Shown: in pieces, positions 9,341 to 18,984 of the stretch | Layout of the letters: each line of letters begins with the position of its first letter | Numbering within the stretch: the first letter of the stretch is position 1 | Assembly (NCBI GenBank): GCA_965203305.1 | Contig: OZ241874.1 | Span: forward strand, 1,488,001 to 1,552,000 | From: Bin80 sp965203305 | GTDB taxonomy: Bacteria > Bacteroidota > Rhodothermia > Rhodothermales > Bin80 | Reading direction: 5' to 3' | Length of the DNA stretch: 64,000 nt | Translations under genes and position numbers: made by a program | Notes under the pieces: model-generated | Databases searched by the model: none | The model's input: only the letters and a program-made list of their open reading frames with translations | Told to the model about the DNA's origin: nothing

Positions 9341-10393
9341 GTGGCAGCGGATCCCAAAGAGCGCATCCGGATCGCAATTACCCTGGGAGATCCAAACGGG
9401 ATTGGCCCCGAGGTTGTGCTTAAATGCCTGGATGATCCCGTGGTGATGAAGCGGGTAGAGCCTGTCTTGGTAGGATCAGCGAAGGTTTTGGAAACTCACG
9501 CAAAGGCACTGGGGAGGCGGGTGCCCGCCGTCACATCGGGACTGAGTCAACCGCTCCCCAAACATGGTATCCGTATCATAGATACCATGAAGCAGCAGGA
9601 AGTAGTGGTAGAGATGGGGAAAATGACCCCGAAAGCCGGGAGCATGGCAATGAAAGCCGTAGACGAGGGAATCCGGCTGGCAAGCCAAAAACAGGTCAGT
9701 GCACTGGTTACGGCTCCTATTTCCAAGCTGGCAATTGTACGCGCAGGATATAACTTTCCAGGACATACAGAGTATTTGGCGGAAAAGACCAGAGTCAAGG
9801 AGAAGGTCATGATGATGGTGTCTCAGGAGATGCGCATCAGTCTTGCCACAGACCATATCGCTCTCCGTCAGGTACCGGAGTGGCTGACAGTACACAGACT
9901 GACGGCCAAGCTCAATCGGGTGCAGGCCTCTCTGAATCAGGATTTCGGAATTGTACGCCCCAAGATTGCAGTTCTGGGACTGAATCCTCATGCGGGAGAG
10001 AGCGGTGTGCTTGGCGACGAAGACAGCATGGTAATTGCGGAGGTTATCCGGGAAGCCGGGAAGCGTGGCATTTTGGCATTTGGGCCGTTTCCTGCAGATG
10101 GATTTTTTGGCAACAGGTTGTACTGTGGATATGATGGAATCATGGCCATGTACCATGATCAGGGTTTGATTCCTTTCAAGACGCTAACATTTGGAAGCGG
10201 GGTAAACTTTACGGCAGGATTGCCAATCGTGCGTACCTCTCCTGACCATGGAACTGCATTTGATATAGCGGGGAAAGACAGGGCTGATCCGGGGAGCATG
10301 ATTCAGGCAGTATTGCTGGCCGCATTCATATCCAGGCAAAGACAGAGTTTGAGAACCCATGCAACAGGCAAATCTCCACGAAGGCGGCCATAA
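9341..10393 (+). CDS. pdxA: 4-hydroxythreonine-4-phosphate dehydrogenase
   Basis: PdxA oxidises 4-phosphohydroxy-L-threonine in the DXP-dependent pyridoxal phosphate pathway. Visible motifs are ITLGDPNGIGPEVV at the N-terminus, TAPISK, FPGHTEYLAE and the metal-site MYHDQGLIPFK near the C-terminus. The open frame extends back into pepA, but family N-termini begin just before the RIAITLGDPNGIG segment, so the GTG at 9341, right after the pepA stop, is chosen (350 residues). The last ~20 residues (after FISRQRQSL) are basic and unlike the family and may be a loose tail. Confidence 0.93.
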   Translation: MAADPKERIRIAITLGDPNGIGPEVVLKCLDDPVVMKRVEPVLVGSAKVLETHAKALGRRVPAVTSGLSQPLPKHGIRIIDTMKQQEVVVEMGKMTPKAGSMAMKAVDEGIRLASQKQVSALVTAPISKLAIVRAGYNFPGHTEYLAEKTRVKEKVMMMVSQEMRISLATDHIALRQVPEWLTVHRLTAKLNRVQASLNQDFGIVRPKIAVLGLNPHAGESGVLGDEDSMVIAEVIREAGKRGILAFGPFPADGFFGNRLYCGYDGIMAMYHDQGLIPFKTLTFGSGVNFTAGLPIVRTSPDHGTAFDIAGKDRADPGSMIQAVLLAAFISRQRQSLRTHATGKSPRRRP

Positions 10394-10618
10394 ACATGAC
10401 CTCATTTCATATCCGTAACGAGGGTGTCTCTTCGTGCAGACTTGTCGGCACCAGACTCAATGGACGAATAAGACCTGTGGACGGACACAATCCGAACAGA
10501 GGAGATTAGCATTATATTTACAGCCTCGTATCTCCGCAAATTCCGACTTGGCTTCAAACATCATTGACGGATCCATAATCCACAGACATAGTCGTTATTT
10601 CTTCAATCAAACAATAAC

Positions 10619-12349
10619 ATGGAATTTATTGTAGGCATACAGCAGTTTATTGACAATCTGCTTGCTTATCCTCTGCTAATTGCGCTGGTCGGAGCGGGCC
10701 TGTTCTTGACCTTCAGGCTGGGATTTGTCCAGTTCCGACAGTTTGGACATGGTATCAAGGTGGCCACAGGCAAATATGACGATCCGAATGATGCAGGAGA
10801 TGTTTCGCATTTTCAGGCTCTCACAACTGCGCTTTCTGCAACCGTAGGAATCGGAAATATCGCAGGGGTTGCGCTGGCAATTCACTGGGGAGGTCCCGGC
10901 GCAATCTTCTGGATGTGGGTGACGGCTGTACTGGGGATGTGTACCAAATATACGGAGGTGACGCTGGCGCAGCGATATCGTGTGGTAGACAGGGAGGCAG
11001 ACAAATTTTTCGGCACGGTTTCCGGCGGCCCCATGTACTACATTGAGCGAGGGTTGGGAAAAGCCTTCAAGCCATTAGCCGTACTGGTTGCCGCTGCCAT
11101 GATTCTGACCTCATTCTTTACGGGGAATGCGATTCAGGCTAATACGGTTTCGGACCTGATGGGAGCTGAACCACTGGCGTGGCCAACCTGGCTCACTGGA
11201 GGCTTGACCTCTGCAGTTGTTGCCTTGGTAATTCTTGGCGGAATTTCACGGATCGGACGGGTAACGGGCATTTTGGCACCGGTCATGGGGCTTCTCTATG
11301 TTACTGGCGGGCTTGTGATTCTGGGAATCAACTACAACGGAGTATTTCCTGCGCTGGCAAGCATTTTCACCGAAGCGTTTAATCCCACTGCGGGTGTTGC
11401 AGGGACGGGAATTGGGATTCTTCTTCAGACTATTCTTTGGGGAGTGCGTCGCGGATTGTTCTCCAATGAAGCTGGCCAAGGATCTGCCCCCATAGCACAC
11501 TCTGCAGCCAAAACGCAGGAGCCTGTTTCTGAGGGGGCGGTTGCGCTGCTGGAGCCGTTCATTGATACGATTGTCATTTGTACAATTACGGCACTGGTGG
11601 TGCTCACCACTGGTGTCTGGAATGAAAAGGTAGATACGGAACTCCTGATGGGAGAGGGGGACTTCTCCTATGTTGCAGAAACCGAAGGCAGTTATCAGCC
11701 GGTTGATCCTGAAGCTGTACCCGAAGAAATCAGGATTGATCAGGGAGTTCCGGTAACAGCCGAGAATGACGGAGTTATGTATGCATGGCATGAAGTTCCG
11801 GTAGAGCAGTTTTTCATTGATAAGGATAAAGCCATGCTCTTCACCGGTGTCATCAATACGCAGACGGGTACCGCGATCTCCGCAATAGATCAGGAGGAGT
11901 ATGAAAAACTCTATGGTTTGGCTGTTGAGAATGGTGCTCGGATGACCGCACTGGCATTTGAGCGGGAGCTGGGAGACCTGGGCAAGTACCTCGTGATCCT
12001 CTGTGTATTTCTGTTTGCCATCTCTACGGCAATCTCGTGGAGTTACTATGGCGATAGATGTACGATGTATATCTTTGGAAAATCCTTCGTACTTCCGTAC
12101 AAGATTATCTTTGTCGTCATGCATTTTCTGGGTGCAGTAGCAGGCCTGAATACGATCTGGGGATTCGGAGATACGGCTCTTGCTCTTGTGACGATTCCGA
12201 ACGTAGTGGCACTGGTTCTGCTCTCGGGGATTGCCAAGAAACTGACAGATGACTATTTCCGTGCATTCAGGCCGGGCATAAGCAGGGAGGAATATCTTTC
12301 AATTGCCCGTGCCCGCGCAGAGAAACACAAATCCGGTTCCGAGTTGTAA
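10619..12349 (+). CDS. AGCS-family alanine/glycine:cation symporter with large soluble insert
   Basis: This 576-residue membrane protein of the alanine/glycine:cation symporter family imports small amino acids with Na+ or H+. Family motifs include TALSATVGIGNIAGVA, GPGAIFWMW, SGGPMYYIERGLG and RRGLFSNEAGQGSAPIAHSAA. About ten hydrophobic helices can be counted. After the helix ending TGVWNEK (about residue 340) comes a hydrophilic, acidic insert of about 95 residues before the helices resume near DLGKYLVIL. This insert explains why the protein is longer than the usual ~450-500 residues. A 225-bp gap with no visible signal precedes it. nhaC follows closely, so the two may be co-transcribed. 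Confidence 0.92.
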   Translation: MEFIVGIQQFIDNLLAYPLLIALVGAGLFLTFRLGFVQFRQFGHGIKVATGKYDDPNDAGDVSHFQALTTALSATVGIGNIAGVALAIHWGGPGAIFWMWVTAVLGMCTKYTEVTLAQRYRVVDREADKFFGTVSGGPMYYIERGLGKAFKPLAVLVAAAMILTSFFTGNAIQANTVSDLMGAEPLAWPTWLTGGLTSAVVALVILGGISRIGRVTGILAPVMGLLYVTGGLVILGINYNGVFPALASIFTEAFNPTAGVAGTGIGILLQTILWGVRRGLFSNEAGQGSAPIAHSAAKTQEPVSEGAVALLEPFIDTIVICTITALVVLTTGVWNEKVDTELLMGEGDFSYVAETEGSYQPVDPEAVPEEIRIDQGVPVTAENDGVMYAWHEVPVEQFFIDKDKAMLFTGVINTQTGTAISAIDQEEYEKLYGLAVENGARMTALAFERELGDLGKYLVILCVFLFAISTAISWSYYGDRCTMYIFGKSFVLPYKIIFVVMHFLGAVAGLNTIWGFGDTALALVTIPNVVALVLLSGIAKKLTDDYFRAFRPGISREEYLSIARARAEKHKSGSEL

Positions 12350-12362
12350 TCGGCAGGAAGAA

Positions 12363-13835
12363 ATGGAAGCTCATCCCGGTATCTGGCGGTCCTTGCTTCC
12401 TGTAGGGGTGCTCGTTCTTTTACTGGTTGGCTCTGTTAATTTCTTTGGAGAGGATGCATCGTACGGTCCCAACCAGGTTGCGCTGATCCTTTCCGCAATG
12501 GTTGCTGCCCTGATCGGGCTGCGACTCGGGTTTACCTGGAAGCAAATACAGGAGGCAATGGTCAAGGGTGTATCCCTGTCCATGGGAGCAATCTTTATCC
12601 TCCTTGTTGTCGGTTGTCTGATCGGAACATGGATTCTGGGAGGTGTAGTTCCGACTATGATGTACTACGGTCTCCAGATACTGAGTCCACAAATATTCTA
12701 CACGGCCTGCTGTGTCATCTGTGCGATTGTTGCCATCGTATCTGGAAGTTCATGGACAACCGTCAGTACAATCGGCATTGCCCTGATCGGGATTGCTACA
12801 GCGTTTGGCTTGCATCTGGGAATTGCAGCGGGGGCGATCATTTCCGGGGCGTATTTTGGAGACAAGCTTTCGCCCCTGTCAGATACAACGAATCTGGCAC
12901 CTGCCATGGCGGGGACGGAGCTGTTTGTGCATATTCGGCACATGCTCTGGACAACCATCCCCAGTATCTTTCTGGCTCTGATCCTCTTCACTGTCATTGG
13001 GTTTGTACAGCGACCAGCAATGGAACTGTCCTCGGGGCTGACGGACATATTACAGGCCCTAGAAAGCAGTTACAATCTGGGGCCACATCTGATGATTCCA
13101 GTTGTGGTCGTACTCGTATTGATTTACAAAAAAATGCCTGCCTTCCCGGCACTTCTGATTGGAGCACTGCTCGGGGGAGTTACGGCGATGATCTTTCAGC
13201 AGGAAGTTGTGCTGACTTTCGTTGGGGAGTCAGATTTGCCGCGTATCCTAGTTCTTTTTAAGGGGTTCTGGACGGTGATGTTCGGCGAATTCAGTGCCAA
13301 TACAGGCAATGCTGCTCTGGACTCTCTCCTGACACGCGGGGGAATGTCCGGTATGCTGGATACGATCTGGCTGATTATTTCGGCGATGATGTTCGGTGCT
13401 GTGATGGAGAAGACGGGGATGCTGGCAACCATCACGAAGAAGATTTTAAGTACGGCAAAAAGTACAGGGAGTCTAATTCTGGCAACTATCGGGACTGCTT
13501 TCGGGCTGAATGTGATTGCGGGTGACCAGTATATTTCGATTGTGATTCCGGGCCGCATGTATCGGGCAGAATTCGAAAAGCGCGGTTTGGACCCTAAAAA
13601 TCTGTCGCGTACACTGGAGGATTCAGGTACGCTCACCTCTGCGCTGGTCCCCTGGAATACATGCGGTGCATTTATGGCAGCGACCTTGGGTGTCCCAACA
13701 CTGTACTATCTGCCATTTGCCTTTTTCAATTACACAAACCCCGTCATCAGTGCCATTTATGGCTTTACCGGATTTACAATTGTTCCTTTGAAGAAAGACG
13801 ATAACATTGCCATGGAAGAGATCAGCACAGACTGA
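12363..13835 (+). CDS. nhaC: NhaC-family Na+/H+ antiporter
   Basis: This 490-residue polytopic membrane protein has about twelve hydrophobic segments and NhaC signatures such as SGSSWTTVSTIGIAL, GAYFGDKLSPLSDTTNLAPA and LEDSGTLTSALVPWNTCGAFMA. The family exchanges internal Na+ for H+. The open frame starts earlier inside the symporter gene, but the ATG at 12363 follows an AGGAAG sequence and gives a normal NhaC start. Pairing with an upstream cation-coupled amino-acid symporter fits Na+ cycling in a saline habitat, which is inference. Confidence 0.93.
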   Translation: MEAHPGIWRSLLPVGVLVLLLVGSVNFFGEDASYGPNQVALILSAMVAALIGLRLGFTWKQIQEAMVKGVSLSMGAIFILLVVGCLIGTWILGGVVPTMMYYGLQILSPQIFYTACCVICAIVAIVSGSSWTTVSTIGIALIGIATAFGLHLGIAAGAIISGAYFGDKLSPLSDTTNLAPAMAGTELFVHIRHMLWTTIPSIFLALILFTVIGFVQRPAMELSSGLTDILQALESSYNLGPHLMIPVVVVLVLIYKKMPAFPALLIGALLGGVTAMIFQQEVVLTFVGESDLPRILVLFKGFWTVMFGEFSANTGNAALDSLLTRGGMSGMLDTIWLIISAMMFGAVMEKTGMLATITKKILSTAKSTGSLILATIGTAFGLNVIAGDQYISIVIPGRMYRAEFEKRGLDPKNLSRTLEDSGTLTSALVPWNTCGAFMAATLGVPTLYYLPFAFFNYTNPVISAIYGFTGFTIVPLKKDDNIAMEEISTD

Positions 13836-13840
13836 AGTAT

Positions 13841-14092
13841 GTGGTATACAAGGACCACAGAGCAGGAGGCAAAATAATATTGGACTTGATGGCCCATTTG
13901 GTCGGAATGCACAAGCGTGGCCGTATTCCTCCCCCCAGAGGCGCAAGAAATGTAAAACAACTACTGGAAGATCCTCGCAGGAAACACAGCCAAACACCGG
14001 AAGAGATTGCAAAAAGAATAGAGGAGATGTTTCCAACTCAAACGAAGATAGAGATCTTTGCAAGGGGTACACGGCGAAATTGGGATGTGTGA
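13841..14092 (+). pseudogene. C-terminal remnant of MT-A70-family adenine methyltransferase
   Basis: Only about 80 codons remain. The segment with ARNVKQLLEDPRRKHSQ, then a TPEEIAKRIEEMFP helix and KIEIFARGTRRNWDV, matches the C-terminal end of bacterial MT-A70 DNA N6-adenine methyltransferases, where HS.KP..+...IE...P....LE+FAR....GWD.WGN is conserved. The frame stops exactly where the conserved Trp-Gly should follow (tgtgagga in place of tgtggg). The catalytic DPPW part is absent. It sits six bases after the nhaC stop, at the edge of the accessory island, and looks like debris from a deletion. Confidence 0.6.
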
Positions 14093-14335
14093 GGAATAGG
14101 CGGTCTTTTGGAGAAAGATATTGGTTCAGTAGCGGAGTAAATTCTGTAATCAAATGATTGAGAAGGAGAGGGAGGCTAGGACTCCTCTAGAAGAAGAAAT
14201 GGCGGCATATCCATTCCCCAAGGGCAAAGTACTGTGCAACATACTTCTATGCACCCTCTAAATAATGCTCGTGGCAGCACAAAGATCATGGCAATGGATT
14301 TCTCGTATATTCGCATTCATATAAACCTCTGTATT

Positions 14336-14627
14336 TAGTGTCTGTCCGAAAATTCAGAATATCGCCAATATGTGCCGTTTAGAGAGCGTATGAGGAGTTT
14401 TTGGAGATATTTCTGGGTATTTTTCCTGACGAAGATAGAAGCCTTTTGGCGGATTGGAGCATGAAATCCCCGAACAGCATCCATAAACACGCAATCTTCG
14501 TGCAAGATTTCCCCGAATCTCTCATAGCGAACGAGCATCTGAATCGCGCCATACATGACACTGTGGGGCAAAATGCGTCTGGAATCCCTCGTATTTGGGG
14601 TTGCTGTGAATTTTCGGACAGACACTA
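14336..14627. mobile_element. 292-bp MITE-like element with perfect terminal inverted repeats
   Basis: Positions 14336-14356 and 14607-14627 are perfect inverted copies of each other (21 bp, core gtctgtccgaaaattca). If the outer TA on each side is the duplicated target, the repeats are 19 bp with a TA duplication, as in IS630/Tc1-type elements. The interior has one 96-codon frame on the minus strand that runs from arm to arm and matches no transposase I recognise. A non-autonomous element is the best reading. Flanking 14093-14335 and 14628-14772 show nothing else. Confidence 0.65.
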
Positions 14628-14772
14628 TTTAAGAGTTGTATATTTCTGCAAGCGTCAGACATACCTATTACAGTGACTCCATGAAATACTTCTTCTCTAT
14701 CTGTTCAGGGGGAATCCGACTATCCTTGTGTGTTTGAGAGTACAATGGAATGCACATGTTCATTATTTCCAG

Positions 14773-17715
14773 ATGACGCAATCAATCATAAGTGAGGTAC
14801 TGGAGGCTACCGGTTATCTGGATCATGGCGGGCCTGCACATGGGGTGAGTATTCTTGATATAGAATCTGATGGATATTCTGGATTCCGTGATTTTTCCCC
14901 AGATGCGCTATGGCGCAGTGAATCTCCTCTGACCGTTTATTTTAAGTATCAACATGAGGGGACTTCAGAGGAGCAGATATCTTCATGGCAACGAGAAGTA
15001 TGGAATCAGGGTTTTGCACCACTTCTGTGGGTTATTTCGCCTGATAAAATTGATGTGTACAATGGGTTTGGCAGGCCAAGGGAAGCGGGGAATGCCACCG
15101 CTCACCTTTTGGACACTTTTGGAAGGATTGAGACAGAGCTAGATCGGCTCAATACATTCGCAGGTCGGCTTGCAATGGAGACAGGTCAATTTTGGCATCA
15201 TACCCAGATACAGGAGGTGCACCGCAAAACATGTGTTGACCAGCAGCTACTTTCCGACTTGGGAGCTCTTGAGAGAGATCTGCTACAGGCAGATCTGGAT
15301 CGTCCCAGTGCACAGGGATTGATTGGACGGTCAATATTCACGCAATATCTGACTGACCGCGGAATCGTCACACGTCAATTGCTTGAGAGTGAGTGTAGCC
15401 ACGGTAGCCTATCTTCCATACTTCGGGATCGTCAGGCTACGGAGCGTTTGTTTTATTGGCTTCGAGATACCTTCAACGGGGACATGTTTCCAGCGGAGGC
15501 ATCCCTCCTGCCAGAAGAGAAGCATCTTTGCCGAGTTGCAGACTTTCTTGATGCCATGGACCCTGAGTCTGGTCAGGCTTCTCTGTTTCCATATCAATTT
15601 GATGTGATCCCGGTAGAGTTAATCAGCTCCATTTACGAACAGTTTGTGCATACGGCCACAACTCTCAACAGTGAAGGTGATGGGCAGGATGTTCATTACA
15701 CGAGGTTGAGTCTTGTTTCCCTGATTCTTGATGAAATCATGGATGGACTGGAGGGCCAGGAGACGGTTCTTGATCTAAGCTGCGGGTCAGGGGTGTTCTT
15801 GGTAGAAGCCTTTCGAAGGCTGGTTAAACACCGCTGCAGGAGCGGAAATCCAAGTCGTGAAGTAATCCGATCTATACTATACGATCAGATTTACGGGGTT
15901 GATATCAGCGAAGCTGCTACGCGTGTTGCTGCATTCAGCCTCTATCTGACTGCGTTGGAATTAGACTCGTGTCCGAGCCCGCCGGAGGCACTCAAGTTTA
16001 AGCCTCTCATCGGCAAGACATTAATTATTGCCGATTCCATGGAGGTTGAGGATATGCCAGAAGGCAAAAAGGTGTTGACAGAGGGAGGAGATCTGAAGAA
16101 ATTTGATGTGATCGTTGGAAATCCTCCGTGGAGCTTTCCAGGAAGGCGGGCCAGAGCGGATTCAGACAGGGGGCAAATGCGTTCGCCTAGGGGATTAAGT
16201 TTGGATTTTGTTTCAAGGGCCTTGGACTTTGCCTCAGATAATTCCCGGATTGGAATGGTTGTGAGTGGAGTCCAGTTCTTCCCCCATAGTAATACCGGGG
16301 TGGATATGGTACAGGACCTCCTGAAAAAACTCTCCCCAGTAACGTTAGTGAACTTGTCGTACCAGACCGATTGGCTCTTTCCCGGGGGCAACTTGCCTGC
16401 AATGATTCTTTTGGCGGGGCATCAAGATTCTGAACGTGACACAATAACCGCTGTTCAGGTTCCGTGGTCGCCTGCAGGAAAGCGAAGCCACATCTTTGAG
16501 ATCGCTTGCGAAGACATCACGACGCTATCCATGTCTCACTGGTTACACAAGCCAGAGCTCCTGAAGACTGCATTTTTTGGGCGAGACCGTGATTTTGGGC
16601 TGCTGGACAGTCTGACGGAACGGTATAAACCGTTGGAAGAGCACCTCGAGGCACTCGGAACCAAACTCCGTAGCGGGCTCATTTTGGGCAAGCAGAGCAA
16701 CGACTCACGATTTCTTCATGGTCTTCTTTTCGTGTCCAAGGCGAGAGATCTAAAACCATTTGCGGTATCAGAAAACTTGAATATGTTTGAGAGTGATTAT
16801 GCCGAGCGTCCGCGGAGCCGTGATGTTTATCGGGCACCGTTACTGCTGGTGCGGGAGTCTCTACAGGCCGATGGACGTGTAGCTTGTGCAGTAGCAGAGC
16901 GAGATATGGTATTTGTTTCTACGTTTCGGGGGGCTACGATCCCACAGGAGAAGACAGATGCGGCCCATTTGATCGCATCAATTCTGAGTTCCTCGCTTGC
17001 GTCGTGGTTCTTTCTCATGACGGGTTCTACCTTTGGATTATTCAAGACTCGTTTATTACTTCGCGACATGGAAAAAATGCCCGTCCCTGCACTGGAAAGT
17101 GCGTGTCACTCAGCAGCTGGGCGGAAACTGGTCAAAATTGCCCAGAAAAATGGAAGAAACCAGACTACCAATATTGACTGGCAAGAAATAGATGAAGCTG
17201 TCTTTGATTTATACGAGTTGGACGACGCTGATCGCATTGTTGCTCGTGACGGACTGACTTGCGCGGGATGGCATTGGAAGTCTGGCAGATTGGCATCGGT
17301 AGAGCCCGCTGATACTGATACTGACTTGTTAGCGTATTCTGATGCATTTCTTTCTGTGGTAAATGCCTGGCTTGCTGTGGGAAATAGGTGCCGCATGTCA
17401 TGCGAGATATTTGAATTTTCAAAAAAAATCGCCTATAGAGTGATTCGCTTCTTCATAGAAGATGGAGCCAGTAAACCAGAAATTCGAGTGATCAAGCCAG
17501 AGGGAAATCTTCAGGATACACTGGACCGAATCGGAGATCGACTGCAAGTATCAATTGGCAAATTCTTGATTGGGCAGCATACATTGCGGGTGTATGGACC
17601 CGACGAGGTTATTATCATCAAGCCGGCCGCCAAGAGACACTGGATGTGCATTTCTGCACTAAATGATGCTGATGCTGTGGTCAGTGATAGTCTCACAGGA
17701 CGGCTTGCAGCGTGA
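14773..17715 (+). CDS. Large N6-adenine DNA methyltransferase of a restriction or defence system
   Basis: Counting from the ATG at 14773 the protein has 980 residues; a GTG at 14728 would add 15. The SAM-binding motif I is DLSCGSGVFL (D334) and the catalytic motif is NPPW (N450), the signature of N6-adenine methyltransferases of the type I/IIG kind. A ~300-residue N-terminal domain contains WNQGFAPLLWVISPDKIDVYNG, and a long C-terminal region probably holds target recognition. No PD-(D/E)XK motif is evident in the protein itself. The next gene overlaps its stop by four bases and carries a nuclease-like motif. Regulation is not visible. It is intact, unlike the related gene at 40457-45394. Confidence 0.82.
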   Translation: MTQSIISEVLEATGYLDHGGPAHGVSILDIESDGYSGFRDFSPDALWRSESPLTVYFKYQHEGTSEEQISSWQREVWNQGFAPLLWVISPDKIDVYNGFGRPREAGNATAHLLDTFGRIETELDRLNTFAGRLAMETGQFWHHTQIQEVHRKTCVDQQLLSDLGALERDLLQADLDRPSAQGLIGRSIFTQYLTDRGIVTRQLLESECSHGSLSSILRDRQATERLFYWLRDTFNGDMFPAEASLLPEEKHLCRVADFLDAMDPESGQASLFPYQFDVIPVELISSIYEQFVHTATTLNSEGDGQDVHYTRLSLVSLILDEIMDGLEGQETVLDLSCGSGVFLVEAFRRLVKHRCRSGNPSREVIRSILYDQIYGVDISEAATRVAAFSLYLTALELDSCPSPPEALKFKPLIGKTLIIADSMEVEDMPEGKKVLTEGGDLKKFDVIVGNPPWSFPGRRARADSDRGQMRSPRGLSLDFVSRALDFASDNSRIGMVVSGVQFFPHSNTGVDMVQDLLKKLSPVTLVNLSYQTDWLFPGGNLPAMILLAGHQDSERDTITAVQVPWSPAGKRSHIFEIACEDITTLSMSHWLHKPELLKTAFFGRDRDFGLLDSLTERYKPLEEHLEALGTKLRSGLILGKQSNDSRFLHGLLFVSKARDLKPFAVSENLNMFESDYAERPRSRDVYRAPLLLVRESLQADGRVACAVAERDMVFVSTFRGATIPQEKTDAAHLIASILSSSLASWFFLMTGSTFGLFKTRLLLRDMEKMPVPALESACHSAAGRKLVKIAQKNGRNQTTNIDWQEIDEAVFDLYELDDADRIVARDGLTCAGWHWKSGRLASVEPADTDTDLLAYSDAFLSVVNAWLAVGNRCRMSCEIFEFSKKIAYRVIRFFIEDGASKPEIRVIKPEGNLQDTLDRIGDRLQVSIGKFLIGQHTLRVYGPDEVIIIKPAAKRHWMCISALNDADAVVSDSLTGRLAA

Positions 17716-18380
17716 ATATTTTTTCTGAAAAATCACGCGTGACAGGCAGGCCACCCATCAGGCTGGATCGTGAGATTGTTGTTGCCATTCTGCAGATTAT
17801 CAAGGGAGGCTGGGAGCGAATTTTGATGTCGTCTGATACGGGAGCAGACGATGGTGAAGTAAAGATCACAGAGTGTCTACGTGATGGGATGAGGGAAGAG
17901 GCTAACACTCTGAAGATTAAGATGAGAATAATTGTACTTCCGGGGACTGAGTCGAAATCTCATCCAGACATGGATAAACCGGATGGAAGAACAGATATTC
18001 CGCTTATCATAGTAAACACTTTCTATCGTTATAGTGAGCATGACCCACATGCAGTGATTGAATGCAAGAGAGTAGCTGATTCTAACACAAGATTGTGTCG
18101 TGAGTATGTTGTACAAGGTATTGACAGGTTTCAATCAGGCAAATACGGGGGAAACCATTCCACAGGCTTTATGATTGGTTATGTCATCTCTGGTGATATT
18201 CAATCGGCGATACTGCGCATAAATCGGTATTTGGAAGGGAAATCTCGCACTGCGGAGACACTGAAACTATCGAATATCATAAACCAGTCGTGGGTACGGG
18301 AAAGTACACATCTGCGCAACAGTGGCTATCCAATCAGGTTGCATCATGTTTTTCTGGAGTTTGCATCGACGAAGTCTTAA
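17712..18380 (+). CDS. PD-(D/E)XK nuclease-like protein paired with the methyltransferase
   Basis: This 222-residue protein starts at a GTG that overlaps the methyltransferase stop, so the two are probably translationally coupled. A pattern typical of restriction-endonuclease-fold nucleases is visible: D95 in GRTDIP, then E117-C-K119 in HAVIECKR after a 21-residue gap. It is followed by a conserved-looking YVVQGIDRF...GKYGG...GFMIGYV segment. The protein is inferred to be the DNA-cutting partner of the 980-residue methyltransferase. I do not recognise a named family. An alternative is a specificity or accessory subunit that retains a degenerate nuclease fold. Confidence 0.6.
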   Translation: MNIFSEKSRVTGRPPIRLDREIVVAILQIIKGGWERILMSSDTGADDGEVKITECLRDGMREEANTLKIKMRIIVLPGTESKSHPDMDKPDGRTDIPLIIVNTFYRYSEHDPHAVIECKRVADSNTRLCREYVVQGIDRFQSGKYGGNHSTGFMIGYVISGDIQSAILRINRYLEGKSRTAETLKLSNIINQSWVRESTHLRNSGYPIRLHHVFLEFASTKS

Positions 18381-18710
18381 GGATTTCCCGGAGAGGAATA
18401 TCTTCTTGATCACTAGGCCTTTCCCTATATTTGTAGAAGATCCGTTTTCCAAACTTGAATCCGTCACATTCCCGTGTCAAATCAGATACAGACACTAGTT
18501 CTCCCGAAAGTGCTTACAAATACGCATGTTCTTTACCAAAGGTATTTCTGCAAGGGACTCATCTGCGTGATTGTAACTGTGTCAGTCCCAAGGACACGGG
18601 GGTGAGAAGAAAAATTATGCCCCGCACGCAGGGACAGAATATGCCTCCACGGAGAACTGTCTCCAGCTCCTGCTCCCCATCAAGCAGATAGCCAATCAGA
18701 CTGCCTCAAG

Positions 18711-18807
18711 AAGCTCTTGCAAAAATATATTCATGCCTGATCTGATATGCCCGTAAGCATTCCCAGAGCAATGTTTCTTCGTTATCTGTGATTTTTGCAA
18801 GAGGCTC
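18711..18807 (-). mobile_element. 97-bp MITE-like element, copy 1
   Basis: The ends are inverted copies sharing a 13-bp core (ctcttgcaaaaat). Read on the minus strand from 18807, the element aligns without gaps to the copy at 39809-39906, with about 69 of 97 positions identical by hand count. The termini (GAGCCTCTTGCAAAAAT) resemble IS5-family ends. The rest of 18381-18984, between the nuclease gene and secA, shows no convincing gene; the secA promoter must lie here. Confidence 0.65.
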
Positions 18808-18984
18808 TCAAGTTAAGCTGACAGCTTCCGGGTGGAATAGAGTCCCATGCACCTGCCGCTGAAAGGGAACAGATTCAAGGCAAACGCGTGTCAGGAGATT
18901 CCCATTTGAGCCAGCCTTATGGAGGTCCAGTGCAGACTTTTCTGACCAAGTACCGAAGGCGAATCGCGAGAAAAATTTGGTAAC

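Noticed and set aside
14335..14625. 96-codon minus-strand frame inside the 292-bp element as a transposase
   Set aside because: It runs from one inverted repeat into the other and shows no catalytic or zinc motif.
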